DNA from: Enterococcus sp. 4G2_DIV0659
GTDB taxonomy: Bacteria > Bacillota > Bacilli > Lactobacillales > Enterococcaceae
Reading direction: 5' to 3'
DNA length: 64,000 nt
Assembly (NCBI RefSeq): GCF_002140715.2
Contig: NZ_NGLE02000001.1
Coordinates: 3,066,001 to 3,130,000, forward strand
How positions within the stretch are numbered: position 1 is the stretch's first letter; the number at the start of each line of letters is the position of its first letter. Below the pieces are notes generated by a model that saw only the letters and a list, made by a program, of their open reading frames with translations, was not told where the DNA came from and made no database searches. Positions 36,976 to 46,412 of the stretch are shown here, piece after piece. Made by a program: the position numbers and the translations under genes.

Positions 36976-39102
36976 ATGAATTGTTGGGAAATATTGTCGT
37001 TAGAACCGACATCAAATAAAGAAAAAATAAAAGAAGCATATGAGCTAAAACGAGCGAATGTAAATGAAGAGAGTGACCCCGTAGCTGCTCATAACCTAAA
37101 AGAAGCATTTGAGTCTGCTATTTTTTTATCAGGAGCAATTATTGATAGTAGTCGACCGACACCGCCGTCAAGTCTGTCATCCATAAAAAAAGCTGACGAA
37201 ACGAAAGAGCGTTCATCTCAACATGAATCGGTACTTAAAAGCGAGCAAATTGAAGCAGAGATAAGGGAAACAAATGATGAAGAACTTAAGATAGAATCAA
37301 TAGAACATTCACTAAAAAATGAGGAAGCGTTGCAAGAAAATCAGCCATTACAAATTCAAAAGTCTGATTATGTTAACGTATTTAAAAAAGAATTAACGAG
37401 CTTATTTGAAAGCATGACTTTTTTTGCAAATGTAGATCAATGGGCTGCCTTGTTTTTAACTAAGTCCGATTGGTCAAAAGAAGAGTATTCTGAAATTTCA
37501 GAAGTAATGCAACAGTTTTTAAAGTTGAATTATCGTGTGCTCTCAAAAACGGTCATTGATTATTTAGGAACACTATTTGAGTTTGATACATTCGTCAAGC
37601 ATACCGAAACTGGAGAGTCTTTTTCTTACACATGGCTAACAATCAAACAAGTGCCGCTTTTTTCGTTTGATATTTATCAAAATATTTCAAAAGAAAACCG
37701 ATTGAACTATTTTATGAATCGTTATGAACTTTTTCAGCTTTTCAAAAATGGTCTTCCAGATCAGTCACTTTGGGAAGAGCGACTCCATTCCTGTCGATCG
37801 CTAACAGACAAAGACATAGAAGTAATAAATCTTCAAATTGCATATCAATTGATGAGTGATTTTAGAGTAGAAAACGAGCAAACTATAAACGGCTTTAAAC
37901 ATTTATGTGATGAGGCAAAAGCAATAGAAAACAATGAAACCACAGATTTCTTTATTGCATACTATGAATGGCTCAAAAATGAAGGTTCTGCAAATGCCGT
38001 TTTGATTTATGATAAAAGTAATGCGGCAATTCCTAAGACAGCTATTGATTTATTGATGGGAAATGTATACTTTCACTTGCGTCGTCACTCTCGTGTGAAA
38101 GAATGTTGGACAGTTTTAGCCCAAAAAAATCCTTCTCTGTTTCATCGAGATGAATTGGCTATGTTGCGTTCAGCTAGGGATACAACAGTTACTGAAAAAA
38201 AGAAAAAAGGGGTAGGGCATTACCTCTGGCTTGGCTTTTTACTCCTTCTTTTCATTCTTAAAGTAGGCAGAGCGTGCTCAGATCATAGAGAGGAGTCTTA
38301 TTATGATTTTACAACAGAGAGTGAATCTATTTCTAGCGAAGAACAAGGAGCAGTAGGTGATTCTTATACAGAGGATCTAACCGAATTAAAAGAGAGTGAA
38401 AATAGGTACGATCAATTCATTTATTACTTTTACATTGATCGCAAAGATGAGGATCGAGAAAAATTTATAGAAGAAAACTTAGTTGGTCATGCTAAAGAAA
38501 TGGCTAAAACAGTCAATATTTCTGAATTACCGGAGATACTAATTGATTCTAGATATGATTTTTATGCATCACCTGACAACGTTGCGGAGTATGGACCTGT
38601 AACAGCACTAACGCTCGTAGAGGAGGATAATCCTTTTGTTATTCTTCAAGAAGATGACGAGGAAAAGATTTCTCGTATTTTTGGTGAAGGATGGGAAGAA
38701 TTGTCCCAAGAGAAATTTGAGGCTTTGTGGAAAGACATTCAAGTTCGTCCGATGATGTCACAAAAATTCTTTGTTGTCTATTATTTATTGTCTGATGATC
38801 GTGAAGAAAATTTAAAAGACAACCCCGAATACGTCACTGAAAATGTTAAAAAAATGCTAGAAAAGAATCGTTTACTACCAAAAGCAGAAGAATTCCAAGC
38901 GGGTACCTGGCAGATTAGTCAAGATGCTGAGGATAAACTTTATACAATCATCAACGATGACAGTGACGAGCATCGCTTGATTCTTTCTTACGATGAATAT
39001 GGTCGTTTAGAGCATATTTACGGAGAAAAATGGGAAAAATTAGACGCAAACAAACAAAAAATCATTTATGAAAAAGCGGAAGAAAAAATTGGTGTTTATT
39101 AG
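36976..39102 (+). CDS. J-domain-like membrane protein
   Basis: The 708-residue product starts with a J-domain-like segment (CWEILSLEPTSNKEKIKEAYELKRANVNEE), but the HPD motif is replaced by EESDPVAA-type sequence and is not evident. A long acidic linker, a helical middle domain, one membrane helix at about 416-434 (HYLWLGFLLLLFILKVG) and an acidic C-terminal domain follow. Related proteins occur in enterococci with no known role. The gap to pcp is 27 bases, so they may be cotranscribed. Confidence 0.65.
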   Translation: MNCWEILSLEPTSNKEKIKEAYELKRANVNEESDPVAAHNLKEAFESAIFLSGAIIDSSRPTPPSSLSSIKKADETKERSSQHESVLKSEQIEAEIRETNDEELKIESIEHSLKNEEALQENQPLQIQKSDYVNVFKKELTSLFESMTFFANVDQWAALFLTKSDWSKEEYSEISEVMQQFLKLNYRVLSKTVIDYLGTLFEFDTFVKHTETGESFSYTWLTIKQVPLFSFDIYQNISKENRLNYFMNRYELFQLFKNGLPDQSLWEERLHSCRSLTDKDIEVINLQIAYQLMSDFRVENEQTINGFKHLCDEAKAIENNETTDFFIAYYEWLKNEGSANAVLIYDKSNAAIPKTAIDLLMGNVYFHLRRHSRVKECWTVLAQKNPSLFHRDELAMLRSARDTTVTEKKKKGVGHYLWLGFLLLLFILKVGRACSDHREESYYDFTTESESISSEEQGAVGDSYTEDLTELKESENRYDQFIYYFYIDRKDEDREKFIEENLVGHAKEMAKTVNISELPEILIDSRYDFYASPDNVAEYGPVTALTLVEEDNPFVILQEDDEEKISRIFGEGWEELSQEKFEALWKDIQVRPMMSQKFFVVYYLLSDDREENLKDNPEYVTENVKKMLEKNRLLPKAEEFQAGTWQISQDAEDKLYTIINDDSDEHRLILSYDEYGRLEHIYGEKWEKLDANKQKIIYEKAEEKIGVY

Positions 39103-39129
39103 TTGGTCATACTAAGGAGGTTCTATAAG

Positions 39130-39771
39130 ATGAACGTATTAGTGACAGGTTTTGATCCATTTGACGGAGCAACGGTCAATCCAGCATATGAAGCGGTAAA
39201 AAGGTTACCTGATGAAATAGCAGGAGCCAAAGTAATTAAGTTAGAAGTGCCAACTGTTTTTAAAGAGAGCAGTAGCAGGCTGAAAGCTGCACTTAAATTG
39301 CATAAGCCAGATATCGTCATTTGTGTAGGACAAGCTGGTGGTCGCAGTGCTATTTCACTCGAACAAGTAGCGATTAATTTAGCTGAAGCTAGAATTCCAG
39401 ATAATCAAGGGAATCAACCAAGTGGAGAAAGACTTGAAGAAGATGGAGATACAGCTTACTTTACAACATTGCCAATCAAAGCGATGATGAAAAATGTTCA
39501 AGATCATGGATTGCCCGCAACCATTTCATATACAGCAGGAACATTTGTATGCAATGAGATTATGTACCGTTTACTTTATATGATTGATAAAGAGGATTTA
39601 AACATCAAAGGAGGATTCATTCACGTTCCTTTTGAACCAAGTCAAGTAATTGAGCGTCCAACAATATCATCAATGCCTATTCTCACAATTGCTAACTCAT
39701 TGCTCTATGCGATAGAAGCTGCTGTGACAACAGAAATAGACAGTAAAATAAATACAGGTACCACTCATTAG
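39130..39771 (+). CDS. pcp: Pyroglutamyl-peptidase I
   Basis: This 213-residue cysteine peptidase (family C15) removes N-terminal pyroglutamate from peptides in the cytoplasm. The catalytic triad is present: Glu in ISLEQVA (near 80), Cys in FVCNEIMY (near 142) and His in GFIHVPF (near 165). ATG 39130 follows AAGGAGG; the longer frame from 39103 is not needed. It is followed by a terminator. Confidence 0.92.
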   Translation: MNVLVTGFDPFDGATVNPAYEAVKRLPDEIAGAKVIKLEVPTVFKESSSRLKAALKLHKPDIVICVGQAGGRSAISLEQVAINLAEARIPDNQGNQPSGERLEEDGDTAYFTTLPIKAMMKNVQDHGLPATISYTAGTFVCNEIMYRLLYMIDKEDLNIKGGFIHVPFEPSQVIERPTISSMPILTIANSLLYAIEAAVTTEIDSKINTGTTH

Positions 39772-39788
39772 AAACGGAATATACGAAA

Positions 39789-39836
39789 CAGAACGAGTTG
39801 AACGAAATAGTTCTATTTTAATCGTTCTGTTTTTTT
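39789..39836 (+). terminator. Terminator of pcp
   Basis: CAGAACGA pairs with TCGTTCTG, followed by T7. Confidence 0.8.
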
Positions 39837-39862
39837 AAATACTTTAATCAAAGTTTTTTATT

Positions 39863-39881
39863 GATAATGATTCTCATTGTC
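39863..39881 (+). promoter_or_regulatory. Fur box before the putative haem operon
   Basis: GATAATGATTCTCATTGTC matches 16 of the 19 bases of the classic Fur consensus. An extended -10 TGTGATATACT follows (about 39889-39899), so Fur bound with iron would block the promoter. Confidence 0.85.
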
Positions 39882-39925
39882 AATTGGTTGTGATATACTT
39901 ACCAAATAAGGAAAGGAGCGATTTA

Positions 39926-41095
39926 ATGAAAGAACTCACAATAGGTACATTTTCAATCAAATACGATAATATGGAAACAAAGGAATGTTCGGTTAAAGTC
40001 AATGATTATTTATATATTGAGAATAAACCTTTGCCTAGTTATTTGATCGGCACTGCAACATTGACTTTTTTTGAATTTTATCAAGCAGACTGTCCCAACT
40101 TAAAAGAAAGTGATTATCTATTAACAGAACGTTTTCAACAAATCATCGGCAGATTTCCTCATACAAATCATCAGAAAATTGTTTTAACTGACAAAACAAG
40201 TTATTGCATCAAAGGTGTACCGATTTACCTTACGGCTAAAGATTATATTTTAGCTTTTAGTCAGCTAGAACTATATCCTGAGACTTACAAAAAAGTAAAG
40301 GCTATAGAGTCATCATTGACACCTGTAATTAATGAGCAAGTCTCAGTACTGGGAGATCATAAAAGAAAACGCTTGTTTTTAGATGGTACATACGGATCTA
40401 GAGAATGGCTTGGGTCAGGTTACGAAAAAAATGTTCAAATGATTCAAAATAAGTTAGAATATGTGAATGAGCTGTATTCTTTTGCTCATTATAGCTATGC
40501 TGGGATGATTCAGTTTTTACCAGAATGTGGAATTGAGACATACGATCAGTTTCATGAAGCGTATGGAAAATATGTATATAGTCTGACAATCACAAAGAAT
40601 GGAGAAAATATTCCGCTTTTGTGGCCGGACTATTTATATCATCGACCAGAAAACCATATAGAGTTTGGGCTTTTAGCCAATACGAATCAAATTCGTTATC
40701 AATCATTTAAACAGTGGAAAGCAGGTGAACAGGTTACAATCGAAGTTTTGGCAGATGGTTTTGAAGATGTTCGATTTGAAACTTGCTTAAAACAACAAAT
40801 GTCATTACCACCTCGATTATCTAAATCCGTTTATAATCAAGGTGAGCGTATTTGCTTATCGATTGATTCGGAGATAGTGAAAGAAGTAGAACAACAGACA
40901 GCAACTGTTGAATTGATTCCTTCAAAAAAGACAGTTAGTGGCTACTCATTAAATTATACGTTTTCAAAAGATCAATTGATCATTGCCAGTGAGCAATTCG
41001 AACAATTAGGGCGTTATCAGCTAAAAATCACTAGTGATAATTATGGTCAATTATTATTTTTATTCACGATAAAACAAGAAGGGTCAGTACAATAA
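39926..41095 (+). CDS. DUF1533-like protein of an iron/haem operon
   Basis: This 389-residue protein has no signal peptide and no membrane helix. The N-terminal 250 residues contain two similar halves rich in aromatic residues. The C-terminal part (from about residue 235) has a DUF1533-like beta domain (KQWKAGEQVTIEV, RYQLKITSDNYG). I do not know its biochemistry. It is first behind a Fur box, and its stop overlaps the ECF S-component start (ATGA-type). That makes it a likely haem or siderophore handling protein. ATG 39926 follows GAAAGGAG. Confidence 0.6.
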   Translation: MKELTIGTFSIKYDNMETKECSVKVNDYLYIENKPLPSYLIGTATLTFFEFYQADCPNLKESDYLLTERFQQIIGRFPHTNHQKIVLTDKTSYCIKGVPIYLTAKDYILAFSQLELYPETYKKVKAIESSLTPVINEQVSVLGDHKRKRLFLDGTYGSREWLGSGYEKNVQMIQNKLEYVNELYSFAHYSYAGMIQFLPECGIETYDQFHEAYGKYVYSLTITKNGENIPLLWPDYLYHRPENHIEFGLLANTNQIRYQSFKQWKAGEQVTIEVLADGFEDVRFETCLKQQMSLPPRLSKSVYNQGERICLSIDSEIVKEVEQQTATVELIPSKKTVSGYSLNYTFSKDQLIIASEQFEQLGRYQLKITSDNYGQLLFLFTIKQEGSVQ

Positions 41096-41712
41096 TGAAA
41101 AAATTAAAAATTCAAGATTTTATTTCAATAGGCATTTATACAGCGATTTATTTTTTAGTTGTGACCATTGCAATGGTTTTATTACGCTTCACCGTTCCAG
41201 CGTTTAATTCGATTCTTATTCCAAGTGGGACAGCATTATTTGCAGGCATTGTTTATTTATTAGTTATTCACCGTATTCCTCGTTTTGGAGCAATTACCAT
41301 TATGGGAAGTGTAATGGGGGTGTTTTTTCTTATTTCGGGTCATTTTCCATTGTCTTTTTTACCGAATATTTTATGTGCGATAGCTGCTGACTGGATTCAG
41401 TACCATACCAGATTAACAGAGAAGGTTCGAACGATGCTTAGTTATACGGTATTTAGTTTTGGATTGATGGGACCTGTTTTGCCATTGTGGTTTATGAAAA
41501 ATGCGTACATTGATTCATTGATTGCTCGTGGGAAAGATGCTGTGTATATCAATAAAGTATTTGCGCCAATCACTACAACAACATTTTATATTTGTGTTGC
41601 TGCTGTGATTCTATGTAGCATTTTGGGGATTTTGATTGGACAAAAGGTTTATGAGAAACACTTTGATAAAGCAAAAGGAAAAAATTATGGAAAAAGTATA
41701 CGTAACGTTTGA
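41095..41712 (+). CDS. MptD-family ECF transporter S component
   Basis: This 205-residue, six-helix membrane protein begins with a short basic N-terminus and contains SILIPSGTALFAGIVYLL, typical of the MptD/Trep_Strep S components. It would capture the substrate for the energy-coupling module encoded next. The Fur box and the monooxygenase in the operon suggest haem as the substrate. Confidence 0.8.
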   Translation: MKKLKIQDFISIGIYTAIYFLVVTIAMVLLRFTVPAFNSILIPSGTALFAGIVYLLVIHRIPRFGAITIMGSVMGVFFLISGHFPLSFLPNILCAIAADWIQYHTRLTEKVRTMLSYTVFSFGLMGPVLPLWFMKNAYIDSLIARGKDAVYINKVFAPITTTTFYICVAAVILCSILGILIGQKVYEKHFDKAKGKNYGKSIRNV

Positions 41713-42382
41713 TCCCAGAAGTAAATTATGTACGATTTTGTTTGCTAGCTTTTTGTTGATGTTTCCTTTGCCCTTTCGAGCAGAGATTTTATTTGTCACT
41801 TTACTTTATCTATTATTTATTTTAAGTGGCAGTGCGAAAAAAGGGACACTCTTTTACGGTATTTTTTGGTTATTGATTTTGGGTGATTTTATTCTTTTTC
41901 CCTATGTTGATCATTCATTCGCTGCTTTTTTTGATTTTTTATTTGTAGGAAATCGGCGGATGGTGCCAACAATTATGGCGGCCGCTTTTGCAATGAATCG
42001 AACAAAAATTAGTGAGTGGATTGCTGCTTTGAAGAAGTGTTACGTCCCTTTTCGATTAATTATTCCGCTGACAGTGCTGTTTCGCTTCTTTCCTACACTT
42101 TTTCAAGATTTCAAAAGTATCCGAAATGCGATGAAGTATAGAGGGATTGCGGTTTCCACTGTAGATTTGTTTCTTCATCCTTTTCAAACAATGGAATATA
42201 TTATCGTCCCTATGTTGATGTCAGCGGAAAATACGTCATTAGATTTGTCTTCAGCAGCATTGGTTCGTGGCTTGGCAAATCCAAAAGCGCACACAAGTAT
42301 TTATGAGATACGCTTGAAAGTGCAAGACTATCTATTAGTTAGTACCCTTATTCTTTGCGGTGTTGTTGGGAGGTTTATGTAG
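41687..42382 (+). CDS. ECF transporter T component (EcfT)
   Basis: This 231-residue membrane protein has the EcfT start EKVYVTFDPRSKL, several helices, and the coupling motifs AALKKCYVPF and RNAMKYRGIA (the A-R-G type motif that binds the ATPases). It overlaps the S-component stop by 26 bases and ends one base into the ATPase start. I chose ATG 41687 after AAAAGGAA. Confidence 0.83.
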   Translation: MEKVYVTFDPRSKLCTILFASFLLMFPLPFRAEILFVTLLYLLFILSGSAKKGTLFYGIFWLLILGDFILFPYVDHSFAAFFDFLFVGNRRMVPTIMAAAFAMNRTKISEWIAALKKCYVPFRLIIPLTVLFRFFPTLFQDFKSIRNAMKYRGIAVSTVDLFLHPFQTMEYIIVPMLMSAENTSLDLSSAALVRGLANPKAHTSIYEIRLKVQDYLLVSTLILCGVVGRFM

Positions 42383-43808
42383 TGATTGATATACATGATG
42401 TGTCTTTTGCTTATGAAGACCAAGAGAAAATCATTCAAAAGGTGGATCTAGAGGTTAAAGAAGGCGAATTTATTGTTTTATGCGGAAAAAGTGGTTGCGG
42501 AAAATCCACATTGCTTAGAATTTTAAATGGATTAATTCCTGAATTATATACTGGGGATTTGGCTGGAAAGGGTTTTATTTTAGATCAAGGGTTGTTAACA
42601 AAAGAATTTAATGAATATGTTCGGGATATAGGCGTTGTATTCCAAAATCCTAAAACACAATTTTTCACTAGCGATGTCTATTCAGAACTAGCCTTTGCTA
42701 TGGAAAATTATGGAGTCCCAAGAGATGAAATGATCAGGCGGATTAAGGAAATTACGACCTTATTCTCTTTAGAAGAATTTTTGGAACGAAGTATGTTCCA
42801 TTTGTCGGGTGGACAAAAACAACTGATTGCTTTTGCTTCAGCCAGCATGTTAAAGCACCGTTTATTTTTATTAGATGAACCCTCAAGTAATTTAGACGAA
42901 GCAACCATTACTCAGCTAAAAAGTTACTTGCAAGTACTAAAAGATCAAGGAATGACAATCATTGTTTCAGAGCACCGCTTGTATTATTTGACGGATTTAG
43001 CTGATCGCTATCTATTGATGGATAAAGGAAAGTTTATTGGAAATTATACGAGCCAGGAAATGAAAGAAAAAACAGCGGAAGCTATTCAAAATATGGGGTT
43101 AAGAGCGTTGCACCAAACAACTCTTATCAAAAAGAAAAGCCCAAAAGCTATTCAGAAGAACTTGTTTTATCTATTGAAGCGATTACGTTCAATTATCGGA
43201 AACAACCAACAATTGTAACAATTCCTTCTCTAAGCTTAAATAGTAGCTTTATTACAGGAATCATTGGTCATAACGGTGCGGGAAAATCCACTTTTTCAAA
43301 ACTTTTATCTGGACTAATTAAACCGAAGAATGGAACTATTAAACTAAACCAACAACGAATGAGCACAAAACAATTGATTAAAGAAAGTTTTGTTGTTATG
43401 CAAGATGTTAATTTACAATTGTTTTTTGAAACAGTAGAAAAAGAGATTAGCTTATATGCAAAAAATATACAAGACTTTGATCGAATTGTGGAGATGCTCC
43501 ATTTAGAACCACTTTTATGGCGACATCCTCAAACCTTATCAGGAGGAGAAAAGCAACGTGTTGCGATTGCTAGCGCATTATTATCGGGAAAAAGAATCAT
43601 TATTTTTGATGAACCTACAAGCGGATTAGACCTATTGCACATGGTGGAGGTCAGTAATACGATTCGCTGGTTACATCAAGGAAATATTTTCGTTTTAGTT
43701 ATCACTCATGACAAGGAATTTCTAAGTTGCACTTGTCAAAGAGTTCTTCATTTTGATCAAGGACAAATCATAGAAGATTATTTTATTGAACCCACAATAA
43801 CAAAATAA
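42382..43808 (+). pseudogene. Two-domain ECF ATPase, split by a frameshift
   Basis: The first ATPase domain (GTG 42382 onward) has Walker A CGKSGCGKST, LSGGQKQ and LFLLDEPSSNLD. The frame then ends at 43218. A second ATPase domain (GIIGHNGAGKST, LSGGEKQRV, IIFDEPTSGLD) is open in the preceding frame from about 43105 to 43808, reading IEAITFNYRKQP before the Walker A. A single-base deletion between about 43100 and 43150 would join both into one ~475-residue double ATPase as in MptA/CbiO-type fusions. As written, the second domain lacks a start with its Walker A. Confidence 0.8.
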
Positions 43809-43820
43809 CGGAGGGAAACG

Positions 43821-44156
43821 ATGTATATTGTAACGAATACGATTCAAACGCAGACCGCTCATTCACAGCGAATCATCCAACAGTTTACCGCTGGACACAC
43901 AAAAGAAAGTATGGAAGCTGTTGAAGGCTTTTTAAACTTTCAATTGATGCAACGAATAGTACCCGATAATCCTGAAATAACGGAATTAGTTGTTCTGAGT
44001 CGTTGGACTTCAAAGGAGCATCAAAAAAATTGGGTCAACAGCCAATCATTCAAACAGATGCACCAAAGAAAAGAAAATAAAGAAGAAAGTAATGAAAAGA
44101 CGAAGAGACCTGGAATTATTTCAAGTACAATTGCTGAGTATGAAGTAATCACATAA
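43821..44156 (+). CDS. IsdG/HmoB-like haem-degrading monooxygenase
   Basis: This 111-residue ABM-fold protein has VVLSRWTSKEHQKNWVNSQSF in the middle, where the conserved W and H positions of IsdG/HmoB-type haem oxygenases occur, and NTIQTQTAH at the start. Such enzymes open haem to release iron. As last gene of the Fur-box ECF operon it gives the operon its probable role, haem import followed by breakdown. GGAGGGAAACG precedes ATG 43821. It could also be another ABM monooxygenase. Confidence 0.75.
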   Translation: MYIVTNTIQTQTAHSQRIIQQFTAGHTKESMEAVEGFLNFQLMQRIVPDNPEITELVVLSRWTSKEHQKNWVNSQSFKQMHQRKENKEESNEKTKRPGIISSTIAEYEVIT

Positions 44157-44275
44157 AATAAACCAAAACATAATAAGATTAGAGGGGAAACTTTGTACCG
44201 ACCCCCAAAAGTTAGACCTAAAATGTAGTGCACCCCATAACCTGGACTAATATCCAAGTTAAGGGGTGTTTTATT

Positions 44276-44791
44276 ATGACCAAATATTCATACGAATTAA
44301 AGAAACAAGTTGTTCAAGATTATCTAGAAGGTCTTGGTGGGTATAAAAAACTCGCGAAGAAATACAATTTAGCGAGTAAAGGAATTATTTTAAATTGGTT
44401 GAATGTCTATGAGCATTACGGTTTTGAAGGGCTAGAAATCAAAAGAAAAAAACGTTCTTATACAACTAAATTCAAGGAAAAAGCGGTACAATATTACGTA
44501 GCAGGACAACTGTCTTATCGTGAGGTTGCGAATCAACTCGGAATGGATAATCCTTCTCTGCTCGCAACATGGGTACGCAAATATACTATGGAAGGGACAA
44601 AGGCCTTTAAAAACAATAGAAAGTCTCAAGAGGATGACATTTTTATGAAGAAAGAGCGATCAAAACAGGAAGACAATAAACGTGTACGAGAATTAGAAAT
44701 ACAACTCCGACAAGCCCAAATTGAAATTGATTGTTTAAAAGAACTTCGGAGACTACGAAAGAAAAAACAAATCAAGAAAAAGCTGAAATAA
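44276..44791 (+). CDS. IS3-family transposase OrfA (inner IS)
   Basis: The protein has 171 residues. Two helix-turn-helix regions (YKKLAKKYNLASKGIILNWL and YREVANQLGMDNPSLLATWV) and a leucine-zipper-like C-terminus (RVRELEIQLRQAQIEIDCLKE region) match IS150-type OrfA. OrfA binds the IS ends. The A6-C slippery site near 44762-44768 allows -1 frameshifting into orfB to make the full transposase. Confidence 0.9.
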   Translation: MTKYSYELKKQVVQDYLEGLGGYKKLAKKYNLASKGIILNWLNVYEHYGFEGLEIKRKKRSYTTKFKEKAVQYYVAGQLSYREVANQLGMDNPSLLATWVRKYTMEGTKAFKNNRKSQEDDIFMKKERSKQEDNKRVRELEIQLRQAQIEIDCLKELRRLRKKKQIKKKLK

Positions 44792-45639
44792 TTCGTAGTC
44801 TCCGAGATCAATACCCATTAACAGAACTACTAAAAGCTCTGCACCTCTCTAAATCAAGCTATTTCTACACTCTTCACACTTCTGAAACCAAAGATGAAGA
44901 GTTAGAAAATCAACTAATAATAATTCGTCAGAGTCATCCTAATTATGGCTATCGTCGGATGACTGCTATGTTGAGAAAAGAAGGGGTAATTATTAATGAA
45001 AAACGGGTACTTAGAGTGATGAGAAAGCTTCAACTGCTTGTGACGAACTATCATCACAAATCACGCAAATATAATTCATATAAAGGAACTGTAGGAAAAA
45101 TAGCTCAAAATCTTGTGAAAAGAAGATTTGAGACCTCTGTTTTACATCAAAAAATGGTAACAGACACAACAGAATTTAAATACTATGAAGAGGGTGTAGT
45201 AAAAAAAGCGTATCTGAATCCTTTTCTTGATTTGTTCAATCGGGAAGTTATCTCTTACAGTCTTACTAAAAAACCAAATGCACGAGCGATTATTGATGCA
45301 TTGGAGGAAGCAATTAGTAAAAGTTCAGATTGTCTCTATCGTCGCACCATTCATTCTGATCAAGGATGGGCTTATCAAATGCATCAGTATACAGATACAC
45401 TCAAAAAACATCACATTTTTCAATCTATGAGTCGTAAAGGAAACTGTTATGATAATTCTGTAATGGAGAACTTTTTTGGTTTGCTTAAACAAGAAATGTA
45501 TTACGGAAATACTTTTACAACTTACGAAAAGTTAAAAACAAACATTAACGACTGGATTATTTACTACAACCAAAAACGAATAAAAAAGAAATTGAATTGG
45601 CTTTCTCCAGAAGAATATCGTTTAAAGATGATACAATGA
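44731..45639 (+). CDS. IS3-family transposase OrfB (inner IS)
   Basis: The protein has 302 residues. An rve integrase core contains the DDE triad: D in MVTDTTEFKYY, D in IHSDQGWAYQ and E in NCYDNSVMENFFGLLKQEM. It is in the -1 frame relative to orfA and overlaps it by about 60 bases, so it is normally made as an OrfAB fusion. It appears intact. Confidence 0.92.
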   Translation: MFKRTSETTKEKTNQEKAEIIRSLRDQYPLTELLKALHLSKSSYFYTLHTSETKDEELENQLIIIRQSHPNYGYRRMTAMLRKEGVIINEKRVLRVMRKLQLLVTNYHHKSRKYNSYKGTVGKIAQNLVKRRFETSVLHQKMVTDTTEFKYYEEGVVKKAYLNPFLDLFNREVISYSLTKKPNARAIIDALEEAISKSSDCLYRRTIHSDQGWAYQMHQYTDTLKKHHIFQSMSRKGNCYDNSVMENFFGLLKQEMYYGNTFTTYEKLKTNINDWIIYYNQKRIKKKLNWLSPEEYRLKMIQ

Positions 45640-45729
45640 CAAAAAAGCTAAGCAATCTTGCTTAGCTCTCAATGGTCCAGTTTTATGGGTGCACTACAAA
45701 AATCTAACTTTTGGAGGTTTTTTTGTATA

Positions 45730-46412
45730 GTAAAGTACAGTTTTGAATTAAAATTACAGATTGTTCAAGAATATCTTGACGGAGAAGGTGGGATGGATTA
45801 TCTTTCCAATAAATATGGGATCAAGTCAAAGAGTCAGATACCCTATTGGATCAATAAATACAAAGAATTTGGGGTAGATGGACTTTTGAGAAAACGACAA
45901 TATCAGAAATATTCTGTTCAATTCAAGCTAAATGCGATAGAGTTATATCAAACAAGTGAGCTCTCCTATCGTGAAGTTGCCAACATTCTTGAAATGAATA
46001 ATCCAACTCTTATTGCCAATTGGATGCAAAAATTCCGAGAAGAAGGAATCGATGGGCTCTCAAAAGAGAAAGGACGTCTATCTACCGTGCCAAAAAAAGA
46101 AGAAAAGATAAAGAAGCATTTAATGAAAGAAACGGTAGAAGAACAGAGCCGTATCAAATGAAAGCATATAGCCATAAACTGAAGAAGCAGGACATTTTTC
46201 AAAGTATGTCTCGAAAGGGCAATTGTCTAGATAATTCAATCATGGAGAACTTCTTTAGTCTTTTAAAGCAAGAAATTTATCATGGAAAAACCTATTCTAG
46301 CTTTGAAGAACTAAAAACAGCAATCGATAACTATATCTATTATTACAACAATGAACGAATGAAAAAGAAACTGAACTGGAAAAGTCCTGTACAGTTTCGA
46401 AAAACAGCCTAA
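45730..46412 (+). pseudogene. Transposase remnant of the outer IS
   Basis: The orfA part reads VKYSFELKLQIVQEYL to 46161 with two HTH regions, but its start codon is ATA/GTA rather than ATG. The orfB part survives only as its last third (DIFQSMSRKGNCLDNSIMEN, then NYIYYYNNERMKKKLN to 46412). It holds the DDE glutamate but lacks both aspartates. A deletion of roughly 600 bases removed the middle. The element cannot move by itself. Confidence 0.85.

Larger units (their letters stand above)
44224..45698 (+). mobile_element. Inner IS3-family element (IS150-like), complete
   Basis: 1,475 bases with terminal repeats TGTAGTGCACCCCATAACCT (left) and TGTAGTGCACCCATAAAACT (right, reverse complement). 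AAA flanks it on both sides as target duplication. Its own left end forms CACCCC-TAACCTGGA / TCCAAGTTAAGGGGTG. Both reading frames look intact, so it may still move. Confidence 0.9.
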
